Notes under the pieces: generated by a model
What the model saw: only the letters and a program-made list of their open reading frames with translations
Told to the model about the DNA's origin: nothing
Database searches by the model: none
Source of the DNA: Pyrinomonadaceae bacterium
Lineage (GTDB): Bacteria > Acidobacteriota > Blastocatellia > Pyrinomonadales > Pyrinomonadaceae
Assembly: GCA_014379075.1 (NCBI GenBank)
Contig: JACMMN010000150.1
Location: 1-13,393, forward strand
DNA length: 13,393 bases
Direction of reading: 5' to 3'
Shown: positions 1 through 6,953 of the stretch, one piece after another
How the letters are laid out: the number at the start of each line of letters is the position of its first letter
How positions within the stretch are numbered: position 1 is the first letter of the stretch
Position numbers and translations under genes: made by a program

Positions 1-645
1 GCCGGTTCCGAGGTGTCCGCACTTCTCGGACGTATGCCGTCCGCCGTGGGTTATCAGCCGACGCTGGCTTCGGAAATGGGCGAGATGCAGGAACGCATCA
101 CTTCGACCAAGACCGGTGCTATCACTTCGATCCAGGCTGTTTACGTGCCTGCCGATGATTACACCGATCCGGCTCCGGCGACGACGTTTGCTCACCTTGA
201 TGCTGTTACGGCCCTTTCGCGTCAGATCGTGGAGCTTGGTATTTACCCGGCGGTCGATCCGCTGGCGTCGAACTCGCGTATTCTCGATCCGAACATCGTC
301 GGCGAAGAGCATTACAACACCGCACAATCGGTCAAGAAGATTTTGCAGCGTTACAAAGACCTTCAGGACATCATCGCAATTCTTGGCCTTGACGAATTGA
401 GCGAGGACGATAAGCTGACGGTTGCCCGTGCACGAAAGATCCAGCGTTTCTTCTCGCAGCCGTTCTTCGTCGGCGAGCAGTTCACCGGTTTGAAGGGCGA
501 ATACGTCAAGATCCCCGACACCATCAAAGGCTTCCGCGAGATCCTCGACGGCAAATGCGACGACATGCCCGAACAGGCATTCTACATGGTCGGCACCATC
601 GAACAGGCGAGAGAAAAAGCCAAGAAAATGGCCGCAGGAGCGTAA
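1..645 (+). CDS. atpD: F1Fo ATP synthase subunit beta, C-terminal part (5' end outside window)
   Basis: This is the catalytic beta subunit of the F1 head, which makes ATP from ADP and phosphate at the cytoplasmic face of the membrane. The frame is open from the first base; 214 residues are visible and the N-terminal half, with the Walker A P-loop, lies upstream of the window. Family signatures are clear: AGSEVSALLGRMPSAVGYQP at the start, ERITSTKTG, the VPADDYTDPAPATTFAHLDA block, GIYPAVDPL, LDPNIVGEEHY, the DELSE loop at local residues 131-135 that faces the gamma and epsilon stalk, and the ending PEQAFYMVGTIEQA. The GTG at base 13 is an internal valine and not a start. atpC follows after 92 bp, the usual order at the end of an atp operon. 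The identification is certain; only the missing 5' part limits the annotation. Confidence 0.98.
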   Translation, partial: AGSEVSALLGRMPSAVGYQPTLASEMGEMQERITSTKTGAITSIQAVYVPADDYTDPAPATTFAHLDAVTALSRQIVELGIYPAVDPLASNSRILDPNIVGEEHYNTAQSVKKILQRYKDLQDIIAILGLDELSEDDKLTVARARKIQRFFSQPFFVGEQFTGLKGEYVKIPDTIKGFREILDGKCDDMPEQAFYMVGTIEQAREKAKKMAAGA

Positions 646-650
646 ATCCG

Positions 651-725
651 TTCAAGGTTCAAAGTTAATGTTCAAGGTCAATGACCTGAATCTTCAACTT
701 TGAACCTTGAACTTTGAACCTTGAA
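651..725. repeat. Hairpin-forming repeat cluster between atpD and atpC
   Basis: The 16-mer TTCAAGGTTCAAAGTT at 651-666 is perfectly complementary to AACTTTGAACCTTGAA at 696-711. The second 16-mer occurs again at 710-725, giving a tandem repeat with a 14-bp period. Between the arms, 671-690 holds a second, imperfect palindrome (TTCAAGGTCA / ATGACCTGAA) with one base missing. The transcript could therefore fold into a nested hairpin, or into either of two alternative stems. There is no T-tract, so it is not a normal intrinsic terminator. The second copy ends 12 bp before the atpC ATG and sits where a ribosome binding site would be expected. It looks like an intergenic repeat family member rather than coding sequence. 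Confidence 0.85.
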
Positions 726-737
726 CTCTTTACTCTT

Positions 738-1142
738 ATGCTTAAGCTAGAAATCGTCACCCCTGAACGCCGCGTGCTCGATGAGACCGTCGAATCCGTC
801 ACCGTTCCGACCGCGTCCGGCGAAGCGGGTATTCTTACCGCCCACGCACCGCTTATCTCGGCTCTCAAACCGGGCATTCTCACCTACACCGTCAAAGGCA
901 CCGCCGAGCGGCTTGTCGTCACCGGCGGATTTGTCGAGGTCAGCGGAGATCAGGTGTCGGTCCTCACCGATACCGCCGAAACCGCCGCCGAGATCGATAC
1001 CGAAGCCGCCCGTGCCAGCCGCGATGCCGCCCAGAAAGAACTCGCCGCCGCCGCGACCGCTTCCGTCGAGGAGACAGAACCGATCCGCGACCGCCTCGAT
1101 GCTGCGACCGCCCGTCTCGCACTCGCCGCCGGCGGCAAATGA
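738..1142 (+). CDS. atpC: F1Fo ATP synthase subunit epsilon
   Basis: This is the epsilon subunit of the F1 central stalk, which couples gamma rotation to the Fo ring and can inhibit ATP hydrolysis. The 134-residue length is normal for the family. Residues 1-84 form the N-terminal beta-sandwich: LEIVTPERRVLDE, the SVTVPTASGEAGILTAHAPL block, and the GGFVEVSGDQVSVLTDTAE ending. Residues 85-134 are the Ala- and Glu-rich helical hairpin. I chose the ATG at 738 because MLKLEIVTPE matches the usual epsilon N-terminus; an in-frame TTG at 714 would begin inside the repeat. No Shine-Dalgarno sequence is visible before the ATG, so translation may depend on coupling to atpD or on the hairpin. The stop is followed after 1 bp by the stop of a convergent gene, and no terminator is seen. 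Confidence 0.97.
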   Translation: MLKLEIVTPERRVLDETVESVTVPTASGEAGILTAHAPLISALKPGILTYTVKGTAERLVVTGGFVEVSGDQVSVLTDTAETAAEIDTEAARASRDAAQKELAAAATASVEETEPIRDRLDAATARLALAAGGK

Positions 1143-1143
1143 T

Positions 1144-1524
1144 CTACTCGTACGCCACGCTTGAAGTTAAATAGTTGAATGAAAGGTCTTCCACATTTGA
1201 CGCCCCGGTTTGCATCGACATGATGACCGCATCTTCAAAGATGTAAGTATATTTCTCCGTGATGTTTTCCTCGTTCTTGTGGGTATGCACCAGCTTTATT
1301 TTGGCGATCTGCTTTCCTTCCGCACACATCTGCAAAAGCTTGGTAGAGTGTTTGTCCGCCTTTCTGCTGACCCAAAAATCCTGGCTGTTCACCTTGCCGC
1401 TGCCGCCGCTTCCGTAGCCGAACGACCCGCCCTCCTTCTGTCCGAACGAATACGAAATTAAATTTGCCTTTAAACTCACGCCCTTCCCTATAAAGTCCCG
1501 TATCTCCAGCACCGCGCTTCCCAT
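1144..1524 (-). CDS. Hcp-family (type VI secretion tube-like) protein, solitary
   Basis: This 126-residue protein resembles the Hcp family, whose members form hexameric rings that stack into the type VI secretion tube and can also be exported effectors. Hcp-like blocks appear in order: SYSFGQ at residues 24-29 (compare the LAWSWG-type strand), a Gly/Ser-rich loop at 31-42, GKVNSQDF at 43-50, LLQMCAEGK at 63-71, IKLVHTHKNEE at 76-86, the EDAVIMSMQTGAS strand at 97-109, and EDLSFNYLTSSVAYE at the C-terminus. It is shorter than typical Hcp (about 160 residues), mainly at the N-terminus. I chose the ATG at 1524 because GGAGGAG lies about 10 bases before it; a GTG 69 bases upstream follows a stop codon directly and adds only a Gly-rich stretch. 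No sheath, baseplate, VgrG or ClpV gene is visible, so a true type VI role is unproven. Base composition is more AT-rich than atpC. Confidence 0.75.
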   Translation of the reverse strand: MGSAVLEIRDFIGKGVSLKANLISYSFGQKEGGSFGYGSGGSGKVNSQDFWVSRKADKHSTKLLQMCAEGKQIAKIKLVHTHKNEENITEKYTYIFEDAVIMSMQTGASNVEDLSFNYLTSSVAYE

Positions 1525-1661
1525 AATGTTTTCTCCTCCACCCGACACATTCAAGCCATACGATCCGTATCCGCCTAAATTACATCCTTCCACTTAGCCG
1601 TACAACTACTCAAATGTGCAGGTCGCGATCCTGACCGGTTAAAATTGTCGCGAATCAATCC

Positions 1662-1689
1662 TTGACTTTCTATCGATCTTCCCTATACT
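1662..1689 (+). promoter_or_regulatory. Sigma-70-type promoter for the 363-aa secreted protein
   Basis: TTGACT at 1662-1667 and TATACT at 1684-1689 are separated by 16 bp, close to the housekeeping consensus. A start near 1696 would give a leader of about 90 nt. The palindrome TCGCGA occurs upstream at 1623-1628 and 1648-1653, 25 bp apart, and could be an operator; that part is speculative. The region 1594-1785 has no other gene that I can support. Confidence 0.7.
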
Positions 1690-1785
1690 TCCTTCAAAAG
1701 CTCTAGTTCAAAGTACGATAAAAATATGTGGTATTCTTTTGCCGCGTATCATCATCACCTAAACTCTCGATCAACCGCTTAAATT

Positions 1786-2877
1786 ATGAAACGACTTAAA
1801 TTTGTCGCATTGATGTTTCTCTGTGCCGTATATTGCGGCTCTGTCAGAGCTCAGACCACTGTTTTCAGTGATGACTTCGGCCCTCCGAGCTCTATTTTCA
1901 CCTCTAATGGACAAATTGGAGCGAGCGCTTTCAGCGTGACGAGCACCGGTATAGACTGGGGTGCCCGGCGAAATTTTTCTCCCGAACAACTCGAACTTAC
2001 AAACGATATTAGTGGAACGCCAAACGTAAATGGCTGGGTTTTCGCGAGTACTCCTACGGGTTCGTTTGGATCGCCTTACAACACCACGCTCTCGTCAAAT
2101 ACCGGCTTGGTTACCTGGACGTTTAATATGCGCCAGATTCGAACAGACCCGGCGGGCTTTTCTGCGGGGGCGTATGGAGTTGCGTTTATTTTAGGTGGTA
2201 CGTCGACCACGGCCGCGACGGTGGGAGATGGTTATGCGGTTGTCCTAGGACAGACGGGCAACATAGATCCGGTTAGATTGCTACGATATACGAACGGGCT
2301 TCAGGGAAGTCTAACGGAAATTATAACCTCTAACACACTCGGACTTACCGATTTCGGCAATCACTACACAACTGTTCGGGTAACATACAATCCGTCCAAC
2401 AATCTGTGGGAACTATTTGTGAGGAATGACGGTACATTTGCGTTCGATGATCCAACGTCCCCGGGCATGGTTAGTCAGGGAGCGGTGGCTGACAACACGT
2501 TCACGGGAACCCCGTTAACGGCTTTGGGTGCGTATTGGCAGGGTTCAACGGTGACAACACAGACTGCCTTTTTCGATAATCTCGGTGTGACTGTTGTGAA
2601 CGCTCCTACTGCCGCAGACACATCCGTAGGCGGGCGGGTGAGCACCGCCGACGGACGCGGGATCCGCAATGCCGCAGTTATAATTTCAGGCGGAAATCTG
2701 CCGGAAAGCCGCCGCGCACTGACCGGATCGTTCGGCTATTACCGGTTCGACGGCCTCCCGGCTGGCGAAACGTACGTGCTGAGCGTCGGGTCGAAGCGAT
2801 ATTCGTTTTCCGTGCCCGCCCGTACCGTCACGCTCAACGACGAACTGAGTAATGTCGATTTCACCGCACTGCCGTAG
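1786..2877 (+). CDS. Secreted lectin-like protein with C-terminal carboxypeptidase-regulatory-like module
   Basis: This is a 363-residue exported protein of unknown exact role. Residues 1-22 are a signal peptide (MKRLKF, a hydrophobic core, then a VRA/Q cleavage site). Residues 25 to about 272 form a beta-rich domain that starts VFSDDFG and ends AFFDNLGVTVV. The VFSDDF opening, the central GYAVVLGQTG and NLWELFVRNDG strands, and the AFFDNLGV close resemble concanavalin/LamG-type glycan-binding folds, but no catalytic residues can be assigned. Residues 280-363 are a carboxypeptidase-regulatory-like beta-sandwich with VGGRVSTADGRG, FGYYRFDGL, GETY and VGSKRY; the same module ends the next gene. 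No Shine-Dalgarno sequence precedes the ATG. The gene has its own promoter about 100 bp upstream, and no terminator is visible after the stop. A surface-binding function is inference. Confidence 0.85.
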   Translation: MKRLKFVALMFLCAVYCGSVRAQTTVFSDDFGPPSSIFTSNGQIGASAFSVTSTGIDWGARRNFSPEQLELTNDISGTPNVNGWVFASTPTGSFGSPYNTTLSSNTGLVTWTFNMRQIRTDPAGFSAGAYGVAFILGGTSTTAATVGDGYAVVLGQTGNIDPVRLLRYTNGLQGSLTEIITSNTLGLTDFGNHYTTVRVTYNPSNNLWELFVRNDGTFAFDDPTSPGMVSQGAVADNTFTGTPLTALGAYWQGSTVTTQTAFFDNLGVTVVNAPTAADTSVGGRVSTADGRGIRNAAVIISGGNLPESRRALTGSFGYYRFDGLPAGETYVLSVGSKRYSFSVPARTVTLNDELSNVDFTALP

Positions 2878-3013
2878 GCTTCCGGCAGGAACGCGGCTGT
2901 AAGCGATCTGCAAAATTAATAGGGAAATCTCGGCCGTAACGAGCTTGCTCTATACATTCGCTTATTTGTGCGTTCGTCCAATTTACGGAACAAGGCCAGC
3001 GGGGCGAAAAACC

Positions 3014-3041
3014 TTGACAAAGATTTAAATATTCATATACT
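3014..3041 (+). promoter_or_regulatory. Sigma-70-type promoter for the 1186-aa secreted protein
   Basis: TTGACA at 3014-3019, a perfect -35 match, and TATACT at 3036-3041 are separated by 16 bp. The -10 and the bases after it (TATACTTC) are the same as in the promoter of the preceding gene, and the spacer length is the same. Transcription starting near 3048 would give a leader of nearly 290 nt before the ATG at 3335. The stretch 2878-3013 between the previous stop and this promoter holds no gene or terminator that I can support. Confidence 0.78.
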
Positions 3042-3090
3042 TCATCTCACACAGTCTTTTTTATTCTTTGTTCATTCAGCTTTAGATATA

Positions 3091-3259
3091 TTTGCCGAAC
3101 CGGACGAAAGACCGCTTCGAAAGCCGCATCCCCCACAGGTGCAGTTTCGCTCGGAATTTAGCCACAACCGGCGGCATACGGCAAAAGTCATCATTTCGTT
3201 GTGAAATTTATCGGAAGTTTCTTGTACATCAGCCCAAATGTCCTGCCCTGCCGGGCGGG
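3091..3259 (+). promoter_or_regulatory. Candidate structured leader RNA (riboswitch-like architecture, no known class)
   Basis: Downstream of the 3014 promoter, TTTGCCG at 3091-3097 pairs perfectly with CGGCAAA at 3179-3185 and closes an 81-nt loop. Inside it, GCCGC at 3123-3127 pairs with GCGGC at 3171-3175. A hairpin at 3101-3114 has a GAAA tetraloop (CGG-A-C stem with one A-A mismatch). AGTTTC and GGAATT can form a further hairpin around a GCTC loop. About 55 nt further on, CCTGCCC at 3242-3248 pairs with GGGCGGG at 3253-3259 around a TGCC loop; this stem is followed by AAATATGTTTT, a weak terminator-like tail. This gives a closed domain plus a downstream hairpin, the general layout of a cis-regulatory leader. 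I cannot match it to a known class, and pairings were found by eye. Confidence 0.4.
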
Positions 3260-3323
3260 AAATATGTTTTCGTAACAATTTGCTATTTGCGAAGCGGCCC
3301 GCGCCGTCAGCAAAGTTTATTCT

Positions 3324-3330
3324 GAGGAGG
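3324..3330 (+). promoter_or_regulatory. Strong ribosome binding site of the 1186-aa gene
   Basis: GAGGAGG lies 4 bases before the ATG at 3335, a near-perfect Shine-Dalgarno match that fixes this start. It contrasts with the preceding gene and atpC, which show no such sequence. Confidence 0.85.
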
Positions 3331-3334
3331 AAAT

Positions 3335-6300
3335 ATGCATCGTTTTAGACTTTTGATCTTGTCGGCCCTTGTGCTGACGTTTTCGTTTGGCGGAGCGACG
3401 GCCCAGGATGTGGCCGACAGAGTGACCGCCGAGCCTGAATATAAAAAAGGCGGGCAGCCGATCGAGGAAGAAGTCCCCGGAACGCGTGGTAAATCGTCGT
3501 TCGCGGATCTTATCTCGGCTACTACTTATGCCTTTTCGTCGGCATCGGGCGTAGCCCTCGAAGACATGTCGAGCGGCACGACACAGCTTGTCGGGCCGGG
3601 CCTGGACGACAATGCGTCGCTCGTCACGAATATCGGCTTTAATTTTCTGTATGACGGCGTCCTTTTTACGCAGTTTTCCGCGAACGCCAACGGCCTGGCC
3701 AAACTCGGGCCGGTCGCGGTATTGACTACCTTCAATAACACCACCACCGGTATCGGAACGGCGACCAACGCTCCGAAAATTGCCGCTTATTTTGAAGATC
3801 TCTGCACCGGATCGACGGGCGCCGTGCGCAGCAAGGTCGTCGGCACCGCACCGAACCGCAAACTTGTCGTCGAATGGAGCAATATGCGGGTAACACGCGG
3901 TGCGGGCTGCACGCCTGCGGAACCCGGCCTCGGAACGTTCCAGATGTGGCTATTCGAATCAGCCGGGGCAACAAGCCCGGGAGTTATCCAGATCGTTTAC
4001 GGAAACGGGATCGCTGCGTCGGCCAGTCAGGACGCCGGAGCATCGATCGGGCTTCAATCAGGAGCAGCTACCAATTTTGCTTCCGTAACATCTTCAACCG
4101 ATACGGTTTCGTACACGGTTGCGGACAATCTCAATGCGGCAGGCATTGCGGCGGGCAAAAGCTATATTTTCACGCCGAATGTCCCCGCGGCTCCGACCGC
4201 CCTCGCGTTTGCACCGGTCACGGCGACCTCCATTCAGATCAATTGGGCTGACAATGCGACAAATGAGGTCGGCTATATAATCAACCGTTCGCTTGACGGT
4301 ATAAATTATACATTCCTCGCGCAGACGGCTGCGAACGCGACGTCATTTACCGACACCGTGCTCAACCCGGCCACAACCTATTTTTACCAGGTTTCTGCCA
4401 TCAGCGAAGGAGCATCCAGTGCGGCGCTTTCAGGCAGCCAGGCGACGGCGGGACTCGGCAGCGACACCTGCAACGGAGCGGGCGGCAACTGGAGCGCTAC
4501 GGGCACATGGTCCGACGGCACTGTACCGACGGCTTCCGACAACGTAACCATCGGCTCGGGCTGCACCGTATCGATCGATATTCCGACTGCAGAGGCCTTT
4601 GCCGTCACGATCAACAGCGGCGGAACGCTTCAATCACCGCTGGCCGGAACCGTTACGACCAACAATTTGACGGTCTCGGGAAATCTGACGAATAACGGCA
4701 CGCTGGATCTCAGCACGAACGGCAACACTTCAGGAGCCGGCCTGACATTCGGAGGCGGCGCAGTCGATGTTACCTTAGGCGGATCCGGAGCGGTAACCGA
4801 TGTGTTTGCGATTACCGTTGCCAAAGGCGCTCAAGCCACTACCGTCGAATTAAATGCTACAAACTTTACCGTGCAGGGGGTCAATACCGACGCTGCTGGT
4901 TATTTGACAGTGACGAGCGGCACGTTCAAGATCAGCGGAACGTTTACTATGACTAACCGCACCTTCCCGGCTGCGGGCTATACAATTCCGACTCTTGGCG
5001 GTTTGTGGATGAACAATCCGAACTACACGGTTGCGGGCCAGAACGGTTCGCCGTCTGTCGGCGGAAGATTCAGGGTTACTTCAGGTACGTACAATATCGG
5101 CACGGCCACCGGAAACTCTATGGGCTTTACAGCCGGTGCGAATATCACCGTTGAAGGCGGTGCGATCAATGCGACCGGAAGATTCGGTGTGGCCGCTGCT
5201 GCTACTTTGATCACATATAATCAAAGCGGTGGTGCGATCACCGTCTGCACAATTGGTAATGCCTCCACGACACTTGCTTGCTTCGACCTCGGAACATCGA
5301 CCGCTTCATTCGCGGGAATTACCGGCGGTTCGATAGTCGTTCAGCTCGCAAGCACGGCGGCTACAGGGCCGCGAGACTACAGGCTTCAATCCGGTTCTGC
5401 AACGACGAGTGGCGGTATCCTATCTGTCACCGGCGGAACTCTGCAGCTTGGAAATGCTTCCACCGTCGGGCCACAAGCCTTTAGCATTCAGGGCGTGGTA
5501 CCCAACCTCGTTGTAACCAACAACGGCGGAGCGAATACCGCTATATTCGGTGCTGTAGCCAATTGGAACAACATCACACGAAACATAACGGTTGCCACGG
5601 GGACTACTCTGAATTTTGGTAACCTCGTGTTTCTGATGAACGGAACGACATTTACCAATAACGGTACGGTCACTCATAACGGAGCGGCGTCAAGGTTCGT
5701 CTGGTTCCTGGCCGATCTACCTCAAACATATACCGGCAGCGGTACAGTAACGGCGCCGATGACCAGTTTCGAAGGACAGAATGGCGTAACGATCCTGGAC
5801 GCAAGTGTTTCCAACATCGTTGTCAGAAGAGTCATCCTGTTCGCGGGCGGCGTACAAGGAGCCAATAAACTCACGCTGGGAATGGGAGACGCGGTGGTAA
5901 CGAATACACAGTTCGGCAACACCACGACCCCGACAAATGCCGGTACATTCGATTCAGCACCGACGTTCAACCTCGGTACGGGCGGACAAAACATCTCATA
6001 TCTGAGAACGGTAAATACGCGTGTAACGGGGCCGGAAATCAATCCGGCGAGAACGCTCGTCAATTTGACGTACGACGACAATGATCCTACCCATTCCCTC
6101 ACGGTGACAGGCGGTGATTTGACCGTTAACGGTGTGATGGCCTTGACAAACGGACGGGTCATTACAGGTTCCAATGTTCTGACAAACAACGGAACTGCAA
6201 CGCGGACCACCGGTTTCGTTGACGGTACGCTGAACAGAAGCTATACTGCGGCGGGTTCCTACACCTACCATGTGGGCCAGAACGGATATTCGCCGGTGTT

Positions 6301-6895
6301 GGCGAATATCGGTACCCTGACTACTAATCCTTCCTCTCTGTCGGTCCGGCCGACTGATTCCACGCTGCCCGGATTGGATCCGGCAACCGCGGCTTCACGC
6401 TTTTGGACGGTGACGGAGACGGGTGACATGGCGGCAACGTTGACTTTCACGTATCTCGATCCGGCGGACGTGAACGGTGACGAGAGTAATTATGCGACAT
6501 GGCGCAGTAACGGAGGAGCTCCTGTTCTGATTCCGGGAAGCACGCCCAATCCGGGAGGTAACAATGTGGCAACTGCCGCAGGCATTACCGATCTTTCCGG
6601 TGATTGGGGATTGGGTGCGTCCCTGGCTGGTCCCTCGTTGGCGAGTATCAGCGGACAGGTTACCACCGCAGGCGGCAGAGGAATGCCTAATGCGAGGCTA
6701 ACTTTGACGGGCGGAGCCCTTACCGAGCCTCGCGTTTACACTTCTTCCGGATTCGGTTATTACCGTTTTGACGGACTGACGATCGGACAAACGTACACCG
6801 TAACGGTCGGTTCGAAACGCTATGCGTTTGTTGTCAACAGTCAAACTGTAGTGCTTGGCGGAGACACGATCGTGAACTTTGTTGCTAATCCATAA
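3335..6895 (+). CDS. Large secreted mosaic protein: beta-sandwich, FnIII, beta-helix, C-terminal regulatory-like module
   Basis: This is a 1186-residue exported protein, probably surface-exposed. Residues 1-24 are a signal peptide ending ATA/Q. Residues 60-280 form a beta-rich domain (DDNASLVTNIGFNFLYDG, FSANANGLAKLG, KLVVEWSNMRV, IQIVYGNG) of a type common at the N-terminus of secreted proteins. Residues 283-373 are a fibronectin type III domain (APTALAFAPVTATSIQINW, TTYFYQVSAISE). From about 378 to 960 there are Gly/Thr/Asn-rich repeats, opening with a NWSATGTWSDGTVPTASDNV block and continuing with LTVSGNLTNNGTL-type rungs, which predict a parallel beta-helix. The segment SRFWTVTETGD to DLSGDWGLG (about 1021-1098) is a further beta domain. 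Residues 1103-1186 repeat the FGYYRFDGL/VGSKRY module of the previous gene. No protease or glycosidase residues can be assigned; adhesion or matrix binding is inference. It has its own promoter, a long leader and a terminator. Confidence 0.88.
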   Translation: MHRFRLLILSALVLTFSFGGATAQDVADRVTAEPEYKKGGQPIEEEVPGTRGKSSFADLISATTYAFSSASGVALEDMSSGTTQLVGPGLDDNASLVTNIGFNFLYDGVLFTQFSANANGLAKLGPVAVLTTFNNTTTGIGTATNAPKIAAYFEDLCTGSTGAVRSKVVGTAPNRKLVVEWSNMRVTRGAGCTPAEPGLGTFQMWLFESAGATSPGVIQIVYGNGIAASASQDAGASIGLQSGAATNFASVTSSTDTVSYTVADNLNAAGIAAGKSYIFTPNVPAAPTALAFAPVTATSIQINWADNATNEVGYIINRSLDGINYTFLAQTAANATSFTDTVLNPATTYFYQVSAISEGASSAALSGSQATAGLGSDTCNGAGGNWSATGTWSDGTVPTASDNVTIGSGCTVSIDIPTAEAFAVTINSGGTLQSPLAGTVTTNNLTVSGNLTNNGTLDLSTNGNTSGAGLTFGGGAVDVTLGGSGAVTDVFAITVAKGAQATTVELNATNFTVQGVNTDAAGYLTVTSGTFKISGTFTMTNRTFPAAGYTIPTLGGLWMNNPNYTVAGQNGSPSVGGRFRVTSGTYNIGTATGNSMGFTAGANITVEGGAINATGRFGVAAAATLITYNQSGGAITVCTIGNASTTLACFDLGTSTASFAGITGGSIVVQLASTAATGPRDYRLQSGSATTSGGILSVTGGTLQLGNASTVGPQAFSIQGVVPNLVVTNNGGANTAIFGAVANWNNITRNITVATGTTLNFGNLVFLMNGTTFTNNGTVTHNGAASRFVWFLADLPQTYTGSGTVTAPMTSFEGQNGVTILDASVSNIVVRRVILFAGGVQGANKLTLGMGDAVVTNTQFGNTTTPTNAGTFDSAPTFNLGTGGQNISYLRTVNTRVTGPEINPARTLVNLTYDDNDPTHSLTVTGGDLTVNGVMALTNGRVITGSNVLTNNGTATRTTGFVDGTLNRSYTAAGSYTYHVGQNGYSPVLANIGTLTTNPSSLSVRPTDSTLPGLDPATAASRFWTVTETGDMAATLTFTYLDPADVNGDESNYATWRSNGGAPVLIPGSTPNPGGNNVATAAGITDLSGDWGLGASLAGPSLASISGQVTTAGGRGMPNARLTLTGGALTEPRVYTSSGFGYYRFDGLTIGQTYTVTVGSKRYAFVVNSQTVVLGGDTIVNFVANP

Positions 6896-6907
6896 CAGCC
6901 GGGATAC

Positions 6908-6939
6908 ATAAGGCGGTGCCTGCATGGACGTCGCCTTAT
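6908..6939. repeat. Inverted repeat after the 1186-aa gene
   Basis: ATAAGGCG at 6908-6915 pairs with CGCCTTAT at 6932-6939 around a 16-nt loop. No T-tract follows, so it is not itself a terminator. It sits 13 bp past the stop codon and 15 bp before the real terminator, and may protect the transcript 3' end. Confidence 0.5.
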
Positions 6940-6953
6940 CGTTCCGCATAGTG

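Noticed and set aside
714..737. TTG start for atpC adding eight residues
   Set aside because: It lies inside the repeat cluster, and the added residues do not match the epsilon N-terminus; the ATG at 738 does.
1525..1593. GTG start giving a 149-residue Hcp-like protein with a Gly-rich N-terminus
   Set aside because: The GTG directly follows a stop codon and has no ribosome binding site, while the ATG at 1524 has GGAGGAG at good spacing.
3091..3130. Resemblance to a cyclic di-GMP (GEMM) riboswitch: AACC, a GAAA-capped hairpin, then CGAAAGCC
   Set aside because: The GGC that should pair with the GCC after the hairpin is GCCG instead, the GGGACGC joining segment is absent, and no second stem with a tetraloop receptor follows. 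Only a generic structured leader is claimed.
5722..6210. 162-codon open frame on the minus strand
   Set aside because: It is a shadow of the 1186-aa protein; its Val- and Pro-rich composition is the mirror of Gly/Thr/Asn codons on the coding strand.
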